Assembly (NCBI RefSeq): GCF_003255815.1
Contig: NC_037672.1
Span: 109,632,392-109,696,391, forward strand
Length of the DNA: 64,000 nt
Source of the DNA: Theropithecus gelada
Taxonomy: Eukaryota > Chordata > Mammalia > Primates > Cercopithecidae
Reading direction: 5' to 3'
The notes under the pieces were generated by a model. That model saw nothing but the letters and a program-made list of their open reading frames with translations, made no database searches and was not told the origin of the DNA. The position numbers were made by a program, and so were the translations under genes. This document shows positions 47,556-60,259 of this stretch, one piece after another (positions within the stretch are counted from its first letter, which is position 1; each line of letters begins with the position of its first letter).

Positions 47556-47561
47556 AATAAA
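47556..47561 (+). terminator. FAM241A: Proximal polyadenylation signal AATAAA
   Basis: A canonical hexamer lies about 360 bases after the FAM241A stop codon. It could produce a short 3' UTR isoform. Use of the site is inferred. Confidence 0.4.
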
Positions 47562-49262
47562 ACATTTTAGAAGAAAAAGGATGAAATAAGCTACAAGTAA
47601 GTTTCACTTAGAAAACTGCTCCCCACTAACCCTCCCCACCAAATAATCCCATATTATTTGGGAAATATTTGGATTTCAGTTGTCCCTACCCAGCCTAAAC
47701 TAAGGTAAATGATAATTAGCAAACACTACCTTAAGATTGTGATGAGAATCAGTAAAGATAGAATGTTTTCTAAGGGTTGAAAATAATATATTTATTGTTG
47801 CTGGGGAAAGTTCCCAGGTTAAATATAACTTTTTAAAAATGTAACATTGGGACCTAGACCTACTTTAGTATATCATTTGAAGTTTCAGACAATTTTGGTG
47901 CTACTTTTTGTGAGTTTTTAAAGTCTCATAGCCTAGTTGACTTCACCCTATGCTAATGCCATATTTTCTTGTGTCTAACAAGTTGCATATTTTTTCCTAG
48001 AGAGACATTTTCAGTATATATTTTTTAGAAATTTATAATTTTATAGTTCTTTCATAACAATTATTCTAAGTTTTAAAACAATGTATTTCCTATCTTGACA
48101 TGGATTTTTTCACAAAAACAAATTATATTTTACTGTTGTTTTCAAGAAAAAATCAGATCATTTTTCTTTGATATCTATATCAGAATGTATAATATTAACA
48201 GTATAAAAGTAAATGCTTAAATTTGGAACTTAGCCAATTTCGATAACATTTTTCTAAGGCTAAAGTCATGTCAGCAGTTGGCTAGCCATGTTATTAAGGT
48301 GTCTTAATTCAGCATTTTTAGGTTTTATATTGAAATTTGCATTTCTTTAAATATTTGAAAATGGGGAATGGCTTTAGTGGTATTTTGGATTTTGTTAGAG
48401 AACCTAAAATCTTTACACTTTCATCTCAAAGACTATAAAGGAAAGAGGTAGTTAAGATCATTTAGAATTCAAGTTAAATTTCAGAAAATTGGGGCAGTCA
48501 GGCATTTTTATCTTTGGTAGGGCAACAAGTAAAACATGTAGAGTGCTTGCTATTCCACTTTTTAAAGCTTTTACCGAATCTTATTTCTAAAACTCTGTGC
48601 ATTCTCAGTGTCTTCTCATTCTGAAGCAGAAAATAAGGAAGAACATTCAACTTAGATTTCTAAAATCAGATAATCCTAAACAAAAATGTTAGTCGGGGTC
48701 ACTAAAAAGTATTGTGCATTTATATAAATACAGGCCTTTTGAAATTTTACTTTTAAAAAGCAAAAGACTTTGTACGATATCATTGTGTTTTTATTGCGTT
48801 TGCAATATTTTTATAGTAACCTTTATGAACTCAGTATAAGTGCAAGTTGTTTGAAAAGGTGTTTTTATTAGTGCACAGTAGAATTGTGAGGTTTTCAGTA
48901 GACGTCATGAGATTTTGTATATCTACATAAAATATAAGTACATTTTTTTCTAATGCTACTGGAAATTTTACTTTTCCTTTGGAACACATAAACAATACTA
49001 TGTACAAAATAATAGCTCTGGTTCCACCAGTACCTAATGTTGAAAACATTTTTAAAGTAATTTTTAATAGTAACTATTTAGTATACTATCAATACTATGC
49101 ATCAGCACACTGGTGTTAATAGGGTATATATTAAATTATATAAAGAAATAAGATATTTTGCTGTTATTCTTTCTACATATATTATTATTGGTTGTTAGTA
49201 CAGTATACCATCAAATATTTGGCTTTGATATGAGAAAAAACAAACTTTGCCTATGTAATTGA

Positions 49263-49320
49263 AATAAAATATTTTCTTTTATGAAATAGAATGCAGATTA
49301 TACTAATATCCTGAAATAAA
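49263..49320 (+). terminator. FAM241A: Paired distal polyadenylation signals AATAAA
   Basis: Two canonical hexamers, at 49263-49268 and 49315-49320, lie at the end of the repeat-free block after the stop codon, just before an Alu. They are the best candidates for the main 3' end of the FAM241A mRNA. Confidence 0.5.
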
Positions 49321-49361
49321 ACTGGTAATTTATTTGGTTCATGGTATAAAGAATTAGATTG

Positions 49362-49656
49362 GGCCAGGCGTGGTGGCTCACACCTGTAATCCCAGCACTT
49401 TGGGAAGCCAAGGTGGGTGGATCACGAGGTCGGGAGATCAAGACCATCCTGGCTAACATGGTGAAACCCCGTCTCTACTAAAAATACAAAAAATTAGCCA
49501 GGCATGGTGGCGGGCGCCTGTAGTCCCAGCTACTCAGGAGGCTGAGGCAGGAGAATGGCATGAACCCGGGAGGCAGAGCTTGCAGTGAGCCGAGATCGAG
49601 CCGCTGCACTCCAGCCTGGGCAACAGAGTAAGACTCCATCTCAAAAAAAAAAAAAG
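49362..49656 (+). mobile_element. AluY-like SINE just after the FAM241A 3' end
   Basis: Full sense Alu with gatcacgaggtcgggagatc. It is flanked by GAATTAGATTG (49351-49361 and 49657-49667). It marks the end of the repeat-free 3' UTR block. Confidence 0.95.
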
Positions 49657-49954
49657 GAATTAGATTGAAAATTATTCTCATCACAAATACAAGCCAGTTT
49701 TAGAAGCTGTTATTGCTTATGAATAAAGAAATAGAAGTTACAATGCTAAGGTTATTATATAATGCATACTCATATGGCCAGCCTGTAATTCAAAAAAAAA
49801 GATCAAAGTCTACAGATAAACAGACTGTAGATGAGTAAATCCATTTTTCTTAAAGTAAAGACTGTATTTTGTAGAATTCTGTTCTCTCATACCTTAAGTT
49901 GTCATGGGCAAGGTATTTTCCCATTCCTGGCTACAGGCAGATCATTCTTAGTCC

Positions 49955-50150
49955 AGTAGTGTGCTGGAGTGAGCTTGCACCGGCTTACAAGAGCCAACTG
50001 TGAACATTTTTTCTGGCTTCAGTGCTGTCAAGTTGGTAGTTTGAAACTGGGCATGGTGGGAGTATTTACACCAAAAAAATTAGTAAACACTACAAATCAG
50101 ATCTTTTATTTTCCCTTCAAAGCCAGCTGTTAAACATACATCAGCACACC
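49955..50150 (+). repeat. Unassigned medium-reiteration repeat, copy B
   Basis: Diverged relative of the segment at 44190-44405, in the same orientation. Evidence is the ordered shared phrases only. Confidence 0.45.
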
Positions 50151-50637
50151 CTAGAGGCCACATTCACATGTCTATTCCTACAGATATGAAAGTAAGGAAC
50201 AGAACACATTTTGTGAAATAAAGCGTATGAGGTAAATCCCCCACCCAAAACTGCATCTGGATCTTTGCCTTGTGGGTATTATGGTCCATGGTTGTCTTCT
50301 GACCAACAAATCTCTGTTTAATCATGTTTTGACCACAGAAAATCTTTCTAGGCTGTTACCAAGCTGCAGATCCACTAAAGACTCTCCAGGCAATCAGGAA
50401 AGGTGAAAGTTGCAGATTGATAGAGGAAAAATTACAGTGTAAGTAAAGATCTGTTGTAATATAGAAAGCTCAAAATAGTCAAAGCCAGGTATGGAGCAAT
50501 CAAAGGCTATTTGTGTGGTTCATAGATGATGTTTTAATAGTACTTCACAAATGTTTATTAGTTTCAGGCTTTTTCAATGCTCTCATTGCCAATTTATGAC
50601 TTTACAATTAAAGGGAGAAGAAGCAAAAAATCAAGAC

Positions 50638-50930
50638 GACCAGGGGTGGTGGCTCACACCTGTAAATCCAGCACTTTGGGAGGTCAAAGTGGGCAGATCA
50701 CCTGAGGCCGGGAGTTTGAAACCAGCCTGACCTATATGGAGAAACCCCGTCTCTGCTAAAAAAAATACAAAATTTGCTGGGCGTGGTGGCACTTGCCTGT
50801 AATCCCACCTACTCAGGAGGCTGAGGCAGGTGAATCGCTTGAACCCGGCAGCCAGAGTTTGCGATGAGCCGAGATTGCGCCATTGCACTCCAACCTGGGC
50901 AACAAGAGCGAAACTCCATCTCAAAAAAAA
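50638..50930 (+). mobile_element. AluS-like SINE
   Basis: Full sense Alu from gaccaggggtggtggctc to a short A-tail. The right arm is moderately diverged. Confidence 0.92.
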
Positions 50931-51029
50931 ACAAGAAAAAATTAAATAAGATTTTCATGCCTGGTAATAGAGTTGGCCAAAAAGAATATAAACTTATTTA
51001 CAAACTATGGCTTCAGGAGTATTGGTGGA

Positions 51030-52185
51030 TTTGAGGTCATTTGCAACTCCTGTTTCTCTACCCAACATTTAATTTTTGGTATGCGTTGGGAGTTCAGTCC
51101 AACAGCCTGCTCTCACATCACTCCACACAGCAACTCGGCAATGTCACCACTCCCATGGCTGCAGAGTTACCATTTGCACCCTAACAGCTCCTCAGTTTGT
51201 ATCTCTAGATCAGAGCACTGTACAGAATTTAAGACTCATATGTTCAATTGCTTGCCCAATATTTATTTGCACTTGGTTATCCCATAGTACCCGAGATGCA
51301 GCATGTCCAAACAAGAGCTCAGATCCTTCTCCCAAATCTTTAATTCCTGTTTCTCATTTCAGCAAATGACACAATCCTTTCCCTAACAGATCAAGCAGGA
51401 GTTGTAAGTGACATCCTTGACTCTGTATTTCCTACGCTACCTACATGTAACCAATTACCAAGTCTATTTTACTTCTAAAAATTTAATCTTTCTCTTCATT
51501 CCTAGCATCACTAACTTAGTCCATTCTACCATCATCTCACCTGGCATGCTGAGAATCCTGATTAGCCTCCCTACCTTCATTTTCCACTTTTTAGTTACAG
51601 ATCTTTCTAAAGCATTATTCTAATATGATTCTGATACCCTTGGCCTAAATCTTCAGTGGCTTTCTGTTTTCATTATGATAAAGTCCTTATGCCTTAATAT
51701 GTTTTACAAGGCTCTTCACGTACTGGTTGTCGCATACCTCATCTGTCTATACTGCCACTCTCCATTTCCAAGACTCAACTATATTGAACTTTTCCCCAGT
51801 TTCTTTAACGAGACATACTTTCTTACTTCTAGAACTTTGTACATGCTTTACCTTCTTTAACTGCTCCCCACCAGATTGGCCAACATCTACACAGCCTTAA
51901 GACTTCAAGTGAGACATCATGTCCTCCAGGGAAACTTCTCTGAATCCTTTAAGTCCAGTTTTGGTTCTTCATTATAGCTTGGTTTCTCATTATGTGCAAC
52001 CCTGTACTTTCCAGGTCAGCACTTCTCATGCTATATTGCAATAGCTTATTTGTCAGCTTCTTCCATTAATCAACAGGCTTCACAAGGAAAGAGAACATGT
52101 CTGTCATTGCATTGCTAGTGCCTAACACAATGCCTGGGACATAATAGACCTTCAAAATATTTATCAAATAAGTAAACCCACTTCA
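51030..52185 (+). mobile_element. L2 LINE 3' portion
   Basis: Sense L2 over about 1.15 kb: caactcctgtttctctaccc, agtgacatccttgactctgt, accatcatctcacctggc, tcttcagtggctttctg, ttttacaaggctcttcacgt, atcatgtcctccagggaaac, gtgcctaacacaatgcctgg and the aaaatatttatcaaataa end. Remaining open frames are relics of L2 ORF2 or chance. Confidence 0.75.
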
Positions 52186-52508
52186 TCTACTCATGGTCTC
52201 CATATAGACCACTAACAAAAAAGATCTAGAGTTGTACTTTCACAAAGAGCACGGATTGATGTATACATAATAATTGGTAAAGTTATTCACTTTTGATAAA
52301 AGAATATTGCTGTTATTTGGAAATATATATACAGTATTTCCACTATACACTCGTGTATTTTAGGAGAAAATGTATTTTCAGTGTTGTGTTTTGTTAATTC
52401 ACTATTTTTCCAAAAAGGATATTTTGCAATACGTATGGTCACTGATACTACCAAAACTTCACGTGTTCAGTATTTTTTAAAAGAACTTTATTTACTACAT
52501 TTTAATTT

Positions 52509-52784
52509 TTTGTTTTGTTTTTTGAGGTGAAGTCTCGCTCTGTTGCCAGGCTGGAGGACTGTGGCACGATCTTGGCTCACTGCAACCTCCGCCTCCTGGG
52601 TTCAAGCAATTCTCCTGCCTCAGCAGGAGTAGTTGGGATTACAGGCACATGCCCAGCTAATTTTTGTATTTGTAGTAGAGATGAGGTTTCACCATGTTGG
52701 CCAGGATGATCTCTTGACCTCGTGATCTGCCCGCCTCGGCCTCCCAAAGTGCTGGGATGACAGGCGTGAGCCACCACGCCTGGC
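52509..52784 (-). mobile_element. AluS-like SINE, antisense
   Basis: Antisense Alu with two small deletions (tggaggactgtgg, cagcaggagtag). It is flanked by CTACATTTTAATTT (about 52495-52508 and 52785-52798). Confidence 0.94.
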
Positions 52785-52819
52785 CTACATTTTAATTTAA
52801 AAAAAAAAAAAAAAAAAAA

Positions 52820-54590
52820 ACTCTTAAGCTTTTTTGTGAGCAAAAATTCTCAAGTATTTAAGCGTGGTATTTTAGGCTGCAGAAGAAATTCACTATTACA
52901 GTGTCCTAGTAGCCCAGACATATGTGTTAAATGACATGTCTATACTTTGTTATTCTTTCTAATAAATAATACTCTTTTACAACTCTACCTTCTGAGTGTC
53001 TCTTCCCACTCCCTATCACATGTTCTACTTATCAGATAATGGCTGCCACATCCAGTTTGGAATGACCAAAGCAACAACACACCTGAGGGTGAACAGAGGT
53101 TATCTTTTTTCCTCATCCCTATTGCCGGAACAGAATGCCAAGACCTAACGTGTATGGCTTCCCGGGAAAGGAAAAGTGGGAAAACCAAGATCAAGACCAA
53201 TCTCTGCCTCCAAGCTATATTTTTCTTCTTTCTGTTGCCTTGACTATTGTGTAAGTTAGATTTATCTAATAAACTCTGCAGAAGCCTGCTAGGGATCCAA
53301 AACACATTTATGTTTATTAAATTTGAGTTTTCTTTTCAGCAATTAAAGTTTATCATTTAATCTTTCATCGACTGAGTTGGAAATTTCCTTGCCAGTTTTC
53401 CAAAACACCACCGAAAACAGTAACTTGTATCATAAAACCATGGACCTTTTTTGCTATTGGTTTCCCCCAGTATTATAAGAGGCTAGTTTATAGTATATTT
53501 TTAATGTGAGGTTGTTTAAGAAAATTTTATATACAATGTACTTACTAATACCACAGTTAAGACAAAAACTTTAAGAGATTTTTCTGGGAGTAGCAGGATA
53601 TGTAATGACATTATCCATATTTGAAAATATGTACCATCTACTGAATGCCCTTCCCTGGTCTGTCATGATTGTTTTTGTTAATGTTTTCTTCATTGTTTAG
53701 GTATAAAATTCTAAAAATAGTCATGATTAGTTTTTCCATGAGACCACAGCACCAGGTAGCCACAGCAGGCTACCTCTGAAGGACCTTATGTCATAATTTT
53801 TTAATATATTTTCTGTCTTAAAGGGCACAAGAGTATGTATGTAAACAGAAGATACAAACAAAGGTTAAGAAGAAACAGTTACAAAAGGAGAACACCCTCC
53901 CTGGGTATTACTTTGGAGAGATGAACCTAAATAAAATCGTCTTTCGCAAAACTCTAATGATGATTTTTCGTATGAGGTGAAGCATTTGTTTAATAGATCA
54001 GTGGCTTTCAAAGATTTTTAAATTTAGTTTACATAAAATCTTACACAAATATCACATATAGGATACCTAAATATCATTTATATGATAAAAGAGCTGCTAT
54101 GATTGATTTTGCGGTAGGTCAAAATTCCCTGGGAAGCAGACTTGGAAGAAATTAGCATGCAGAAAATCTACTAGGGAGTGCTCTGGGATTGGCACCTGTA
54201 AGGAAAGTAAAAGACGCAAGACTGGACGGAGGGGGTTAGGCAATACCGTCACAACAGGGCCACAACTCTATGGAGTGGTCTGAAGCTAGGATGGTCCCTC
54301 AGAGTTGCTTCATGCTGGGAGAAGACAGCTTTCTTCTGCAAAAGCAATTCCCAGGGAGAACTGACAGCTGGGGATTATCAAGCGGCACTCCCAGCAGCTA
54401 TCAAAATAAACCCTTCGGTTCTGAAGGGAGGATTTGAGCAGCACAATGTAGCATCTACTATAGAATTCATTCTTTTCTCACCTTGCCCTCCATGGTACCT
54501 GAGTCACTTCCAAAAACCTTAGTCTTCAGAGTACTGTATGAAAATCACTGATTTAATTCATAAACTCATTGACTAAGATGGCTTAAAACT
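52820..54590. other. 3' flank segment with no named feature
   Basis: The part at 54110-54480 (gaaattagcatgcagaaaat, ctactagggagtgctctggg, ggagggggttaggcaatac) looks like an old interspersed repeat I cannot name. The rest is unique-looking. No gene supported. Confidence 0.35.
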
Positions 54591-54601
54591 TGGGGGAATA
54601 C

Positions 54602-54907
54602 TGACCGGGAGCAGTGGCTCACGCCTGTAATCCCAACACTTTGAGAGGCCTAGGTGCTAGCGCGGGTCACGAGGTGAGGAGATAGAGGCCATCCTGGCTA
54701 ACACGGTGAAACCCCGTCTCTATTACAAATAGAAAAAAATTAACCGGGCGTGGTGGCGGGCGCCTGTAGTCCCAGCTACTCAGGAGGCTGAGGCAGGAGA
54801 ATGGCGTGAACCCGGGAGGAGGAGCTTGCAGTGAGCCGAGATCACACCACTGCACTCCAGGCTGGGCGACAGAGCAAGACTCCGTCTCAAAACAAAAACA
54901 AAAACAA
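54602..54907 (+). mobile_element. AluY-like SINE
   Basis: Full sense Alu (gaccgggagcagtggctc) with a small insertion in the left arm (ggtgctagcgcgggtcacg) and an AAAAAC tail. TTGGGGGAATAC and CTGGAGGAATAC flank it. Confidence 0.93.
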
Positions 54908-55724
54908 ACTGGAGGAATACCTACACCTTTAGTCTGTTGTGTTGCCTAGCTTCTACCATGAGATCCAGTCTTCAGTTATGATGAAGCTTTGGTTGACTTA
55001 ATAGTATGTCCAGAAGCCAAAAATGGCTTGCCTCTATTAGGAATAGGTTAAAAAAAAAAAGTTGACAAGAAAGCCCATTACTTAAAGCTAGGAGTAGGAA
55101 GTGAATGACATTTTGTACATATAAACTGCAGAGACCAGTATTTAAGCTAATAAGTCTGCCAGATGGGGCCTCACGAGATACTAAGACAAACCATCGTTAG
55201 GGCATGTCATGGGAACTGGATAGGTTCAAGCACAGACGTAGGTAAGTCTTTCCAGAACTCTGATTTGTGCTTTCTGGTCCCCTCCCCAAGTTCACAAAGC
55301 AGTTTTAATCCTCAAACTTTTGGAGCATGTTCGAAATAAGATCTTGAACGGCAGAGAAAAACTCACTTCAAAGAAATCATATGCTGTGCCCCCATCCCAA
55401 CACACTATTGGAACTGATTTATGACTTGGAGATTTGGCTCTAATCTTGACTTTTTATTTTTAGAACACAGGGTCTCATAAGCCAGATTTGGTAATTCAGT
55501 AAGTACTCAAGAGCTTTCTACAGTCTTAGTCCAGAATATTTTGGGGGCTCCCTAATAGAGTCTTAGGAGTGGGCATGATCAAGCAAGACAATGACCCCAA
55601 TCCAATTATGCACAAAAACTATAGTAGTGTTGAGGCATGCTTTTCCTCTTCAGTTATAGGAAAATTTTAGAATAACATCCAAACAAACTTCCAGATGAAA
55701 AGGTCCTCTTTATGTCATACCTGA

Positions 55725-55905
55725 ATTTAAGACTTGGTTCTGCCATTTACTCGATGTAGAACTTGTACAAGTAATACATCTTTTTAAACTTCAAGCCCCT
55801 CGTCTGTAAAACGGGGTAATTGTTATGACAGCATAATTTACTGGGTATCTTATCATAGTGCCTTGCATATAGCAAGCTTGCAATAAATGCTAGTCATTAT
55901 CATTA
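55725..55905 (+). mobile_element. MIR SINE
   Basis: Sense MIR: acttggttctgccatttact, acttcaagcccctcgtctgt, aaaacggggtaattgttatg, gtgccttgcatatagcaagc, ttgcaataaatgctag. Confidence 0.85.
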
Positions 55906-57780
55906 AACATTCACACATGAGAGATGAGATGACCTTCTTCACTACCCATGGAAAGCTCATATAGTGAGAGCCACAAAAGGTTTAGTTATTTCATTGTTGA
56001 CAAAAGATAAATACAAGGGAATTCTATTACACTGCTCTTCTGTTCCCAATCACTCATGATTGAAATATTTGTGAAATCTCTTATTTCAACTATGAGTGCT
56101 TCATGAGTTAAAATGATCATAAAAATAAGGAATAAGTCAACAATTTAATGAACAGAAATAAAATGTGCTTTGTGCAACCATACTTTCTTTAACAAGATGC
56201 ATTGTTCTCTTTAAGCCTCTATTTACCACAATACCATGCACTTTCTGTTGCCTCTTTGCCTTGGAAAACTTAGGTGCAGAACCACACTCAACAATTCACA
56301 CACGATTCTGCTGTGGGTTTGAACATTTACAAAATGATGTCAATTCTGAAAATACTTAGCTCTAAATTTTCCTCCATTTCATAAGTCAATGGTATTAGGG
56401 TATGTTTATAGAATAACATGTATCTTGCTTTGATTTTAAAATTAAATTTCATATTAATTTGTTTGTCTGTGCTATGTTGTCAATATACACTTAAAAATGT
56501 TTGGCCAAGATAAATATAATTGTACCCAGAATAACCTGTATTCAAAATGTATAGCCTATACTAGTACTCTCACACAAAATATCCAGCCCACATCAAAACA
56601 TGTGGATACATTCTATATACACGTAGGTAATATAAGCCAGGAATGGTGATTAATATGTATTAATATGTATTTTTAATATGTCCATAAAGTCTTACCTTTT
56701 TAGTCTGAAAACATGCTAAACGCATATTATGATTTTGATTAGTCTTTTTCTATTTTAGCAAACCTTCAGTTACTTTGTTCCCTCCTGGACTTCCCTTTCA
56801 TATTTCCTTTTCTTTCAAGTATTTCTCCCTACCTGAAAAGTGGAAGTTTCACAAATCAGATGTTTATGAAAAGTTATGGCATATCTTTAGTGCCATCTCT
56901 CAGTGCACTTCAAAACTGGTTCTCCCACATTTTCCTTAACTGTCAGTTTATGCTTTCAGATATTTTTATAAGATGCTCAGATAGAGCTGATGTTGGCCCA
57001 TACAGCTCTCCAGGCGTTTCTCCATTTTTCAAATTGTGAGAAACATTTCTTGAGAACTCCATTCCTAAATACCTGATCTTCACAGTCACCTCTCTGTAAT
57101 GGAAATATACTGTGTTTTTCTTCCCTTACCATATCACTGACTGTCAATGAGACAGGCTTTCGTCCACTAACCTGGCTTGCAAAAGCCCTAGGCTAACAAA
57201 GAAGACATTATTTTTGCAATGGTAGAAAGACTTAGAAACAAAAAGACCTGGGCTATAAAATTCGTTTTAAATTACAGGTGCTTTACTGGCACCATTTACT
57301 GATGCTCCTTCATTTCTGCCAAATCAAGCAAGAAACTGCTATTGGGATTATTTTCTTTACCAGATGAGTCATTTCTCTTCATCAATGACTTTCAGAAATG
57401 TTCATACCAGGAAAAGTGGCACTGGTGAATTCTCAAACTGAAATGCAATTCTATGACACACCATCTGCTGCTAACTTTTTTTTTTAAATATAGAGCATGG
57501 GGCATCAGAATGAATTCATCTTTAGCTTAATATAGATACAGATGGATAAATACAGAAATAATTATAGATATGTATGTATACAAGGGGTTAGTATACTGCT
57601 CGTATCTTTCCAAGTTGACAGGGCCTAGAAACACCACCATCCCACTAGCACATCAGCACCCATCTCTTTGTTTCTAATACCATTCTGTAATAAGGGTAAT
57701 CAAGGTTCCCTGGAGAAATATCTGATTCCAGGACTAGACAGGGAACGTGAAAGATGAGCCTGGAAAGTAAAGAATGCTAA
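55906..57780. other. 3' flank segment with no recognised feature
   Basis: Mostly AT-rich unique DNA. No gene, RNA gene or named repeat could be supported. Confidence 0.4.
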
Positions 57781-57785
57781 AACAT

Positions 57786-57884
57786 TCTCTCTCTTTCTCT
57801 CTCTCTCTCTCCACAGACACACACAGACACACACAAACACACACACACACACACGAGAGAGAGAGAGAGAGAGAGACAGAGAGA
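57786..57884 (+). repeat. Composite (CT)n-(CA)n-(GA)n microsatellite with inverted-repeat arms
   Basis: About 26 bases of CT repeats (57786-57811), about 43 bases of ACAC-type repeats, then about 30 bases of GA repeats (57855-57884). The CT and GA arms are reverse complements, so one strand can fold into a stem with a CA loop. Confidence 0.92.
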
Positions 57885-58409
57885 GCACACCAATTGAAGG
57901 AGGTTCCAAAAGACCAAAGCTGGAACAATTTAAGCAACAAAATATGTAAAGTAGTATTGAATTGTAACCCGAAGTATAAATATTCACGAGTTTATCCGGA
58001 TAGAAATACATGATTACATAAACAAATTAATAAGGGAGAATAGACAAATCTCTTACACAGAAGAATTTCCAAAGAATTTATATAGCTACTGCCCCTTCAG
58101 GTAGATGGAGCACAGCTCCCTAATCCATGAGAATTACTTCCCACAGAATACAGAACTGAAGGCAGTAGGGAGGGTAGCTTGGTAGGGGAGAAGCCTGACA
58201 AATACTACTTCAGCCAGGTCATCAAGCTTGGTATCATCAGTGATAAGTCACGTTGATAGCATATACCTTTGAGAGGATGTTACGGGAATGCCACTTTGTA
58301 TCTGTGGTCTTCCGCTCCAGAAACCATACCCCCAGGCTAATCATGAGGAAAACATCGACAAACCCAAATTGAGGATCATTTTATCAAATATCTGAACAGT
58401 ACACCTCAA

Positions 58410-58730
58410 AACCGTCAAGGTCATCAAAAACAAGTCTGAAAAACTGTCACAAACCAGCGAAGACTAAGGAAACATTATGATTAAATGTAATGTGGTATCC
58501 TAGATAGGATTCTGAAACAGAAAAAGAACTTTAGGAAAAGGTAAGACATTCTAAAAGAAATATGGGCTTTGATTAATAATAACGTATCAATACTGGTTTA
58601 GTTGTAGCAAATGTACTATAAGTATGTACGTAGACATAAGATATTAACAACAGGAAAAACTGTATGCTGGATAGACAGGAACCCTCTCTATAATCTTTGC
58701 AATTTTTCTGTTGCAAAAATTTAATTATCT
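58410..58730 (+). mobile_element. L1M 3' end fragment
   Basis: Sense L1M 3' UTR phrases: aggtcatcaaaaacaagtct, gaaaaactgtcacaaaccag, taaatgtaatgtggtatcct, agataggattctgaaacaga, ccctctctataatctttgca. Confidence 0.6.
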
Positions 58731-58764
58731 GCATTACTAAACACTTACTTAAAAAATAATTTTA

Positions 58765-59067
58765 GGCCGGGTGTGGTGGCTCACGCCTGTAATCCCAGCA
58801 CTTTATGAAGCTGAGGCAGGCGGAACACTTGAGGTCAGGAGTTCGAGACCAGGTTGGCCAACATGGTGAAACCCCATATCTACTAAAAAAAAAAAATACG
58901 AACATTAGCTGGGCGTGGCAGCGCATGCCTGTAATCTCAGCTACTCAGGAGGCTGAGGTAGGAGAATTGCTTGAACCCAGGAGGTGGAGGTTGCAGTGAG
59001 CTGGGATCACACCACTACACTCCAGCCTGGGTAACAGAGCAAGACTCCATCTCAAAAAAAATAATAA
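58765..59067 (+). mobile_element. AluS-like SINE
   Basis: Full sense Alu (ggccgggtgtggtggctc). AATAATTTTA stands before it and again at about 59067-59076 after an AAT-rich tail. Confidence 0.93.
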
Positions 59068-59499
59068 TAATTTTAACAAATTCCACTTTAACCCTTAGTC
59101 ATGTCAGTAACCACATATTATCTCCTTTTCTATATAAATATTCATTTGCGCTATGAGACAACATGAGTTCCTAATGACTTTTTCACCCTCTTCTTTTTAT
59201 ACATTTCAAAGCAGCAGTATAAAATTCACATTAATACTCCTTTGAAAAATTATCGCTCTATGACATATTAAACATATTAAAATAAATATCTACAAGTTTA
59301 TACTGATAGATATAAATAATTGCATGAACAAATTAATAAGGGAGAATTTCATGTGAGCTTTGTATTTATGTTTAATAATTTCTCAGGTGAGGGAGAAAGA
59401 ATAGGAATCTAAATGTCCTAATACAAACCAATTAGCTCACACCCAAAAGAGTCTTTGAGTTTGACATATACTCCTAGAAGTTCCTCCTGGGTGTGGGAT

Positions 59500-60250
59500 C
59501 CTTGGTCCATCTGTGAATCCCAGGAAGACTCCCAGGATATTTCCAAAATACCCTAGAAGTTGACAAGCTGTTGCTGTGCCTGAACCCCTGTGGATACCAC
59601 TGGGGATGGCACCAGGTTCTAGAGGCCGAAGAAGAGACCCGGAGCCAGCAAACAAAACATGCATTTTATTGGGGGCTTACATACAGGAGAAGGAATCCAG
59701 TAGCAGCGGGCAAGGCAGGAGAACCGCAACTGCTTGCAAAAGGCATGTGGTTTAGCATTTTCACTTAGCACTCTTCCTAACGACCTCCATCTGGCAACCT
59801 TCATTCAGCCCAAAACTTGGGACCTGGAACCCCTGTATGGCCTGTGTTCCACAAGATGGGCTGGGGGCTCAGGTGTTCCTCATAGAAAAGGAACAAATCT
59901 TCACATTGGCCACACCCAGATTGCCTAGCTCAGAACATGCATTCAGGTGCGTCTGCCATACAGAGTCATTCTCAGGGTATGCTTCAGTTGTTACTATCAT
60001 ATGCGTTCACCATACAGTTGTGAATGCGTTAGAGTCCTCTGGCTCAGAGGTCCTGAAGAGGACCTCTTACCACAAGAGACTCACTTACCACCAGTGAGTC
60101 TTCTGATCTGCTCGGGACAGACCAGCCTGGAACACTGCCTCATTTTCCCACCAACCCCAAAACAGGCTTGGTCTCAGAAGCAGTCAATCCATAAGGGAGT
60201 TCTTAGGCTGGAAACATCTTAGAAAGTCTTTCCAGAAAGACATCTTAGGT
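59500..60250 (-). repeat. Possible antisense solitary LTR (family unknown)
   Basis: The block is clearly richer in C and G than its AT-rich flanks. On the minus strand it has a U3-R-U5-like arrangement, with AATAAA-type text (complement of ttttattgggggct at 59663) about 100 bases before a GC-rich end. I recognise no internal retroviral gene. It could be another kind of old repeat; the edges are guesses. Confidence 0.3.
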
Positions 60251-60259
60251 TGGTATTAA

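Larger units (their letters stand above)
47194..49345 (+). other. FAM241A: Probable FAM241A 3' UTR
   Basis: About 2.15 kb of AT-rich sequence follows the stop codon with no Alu, L1, MIR or LTR that I can recognise. That is striking in a window where repeats otherwise occur every 1-2 kb. AATAAA hexamers occur at 47556-47561, 49263-49268 and 49315-49320. The absence of repeats up to just before the Alu at 49362 suggests the UTR reaches the distal pair of signals. The exact end is inferred, not seen. Confidence 0.6.

Noticed and set aside
57700..58013. Ser-Leu and Val-Cys repeat frames on both strands
   Set aside because: Translation of the CT/CA/GA microsatellite.
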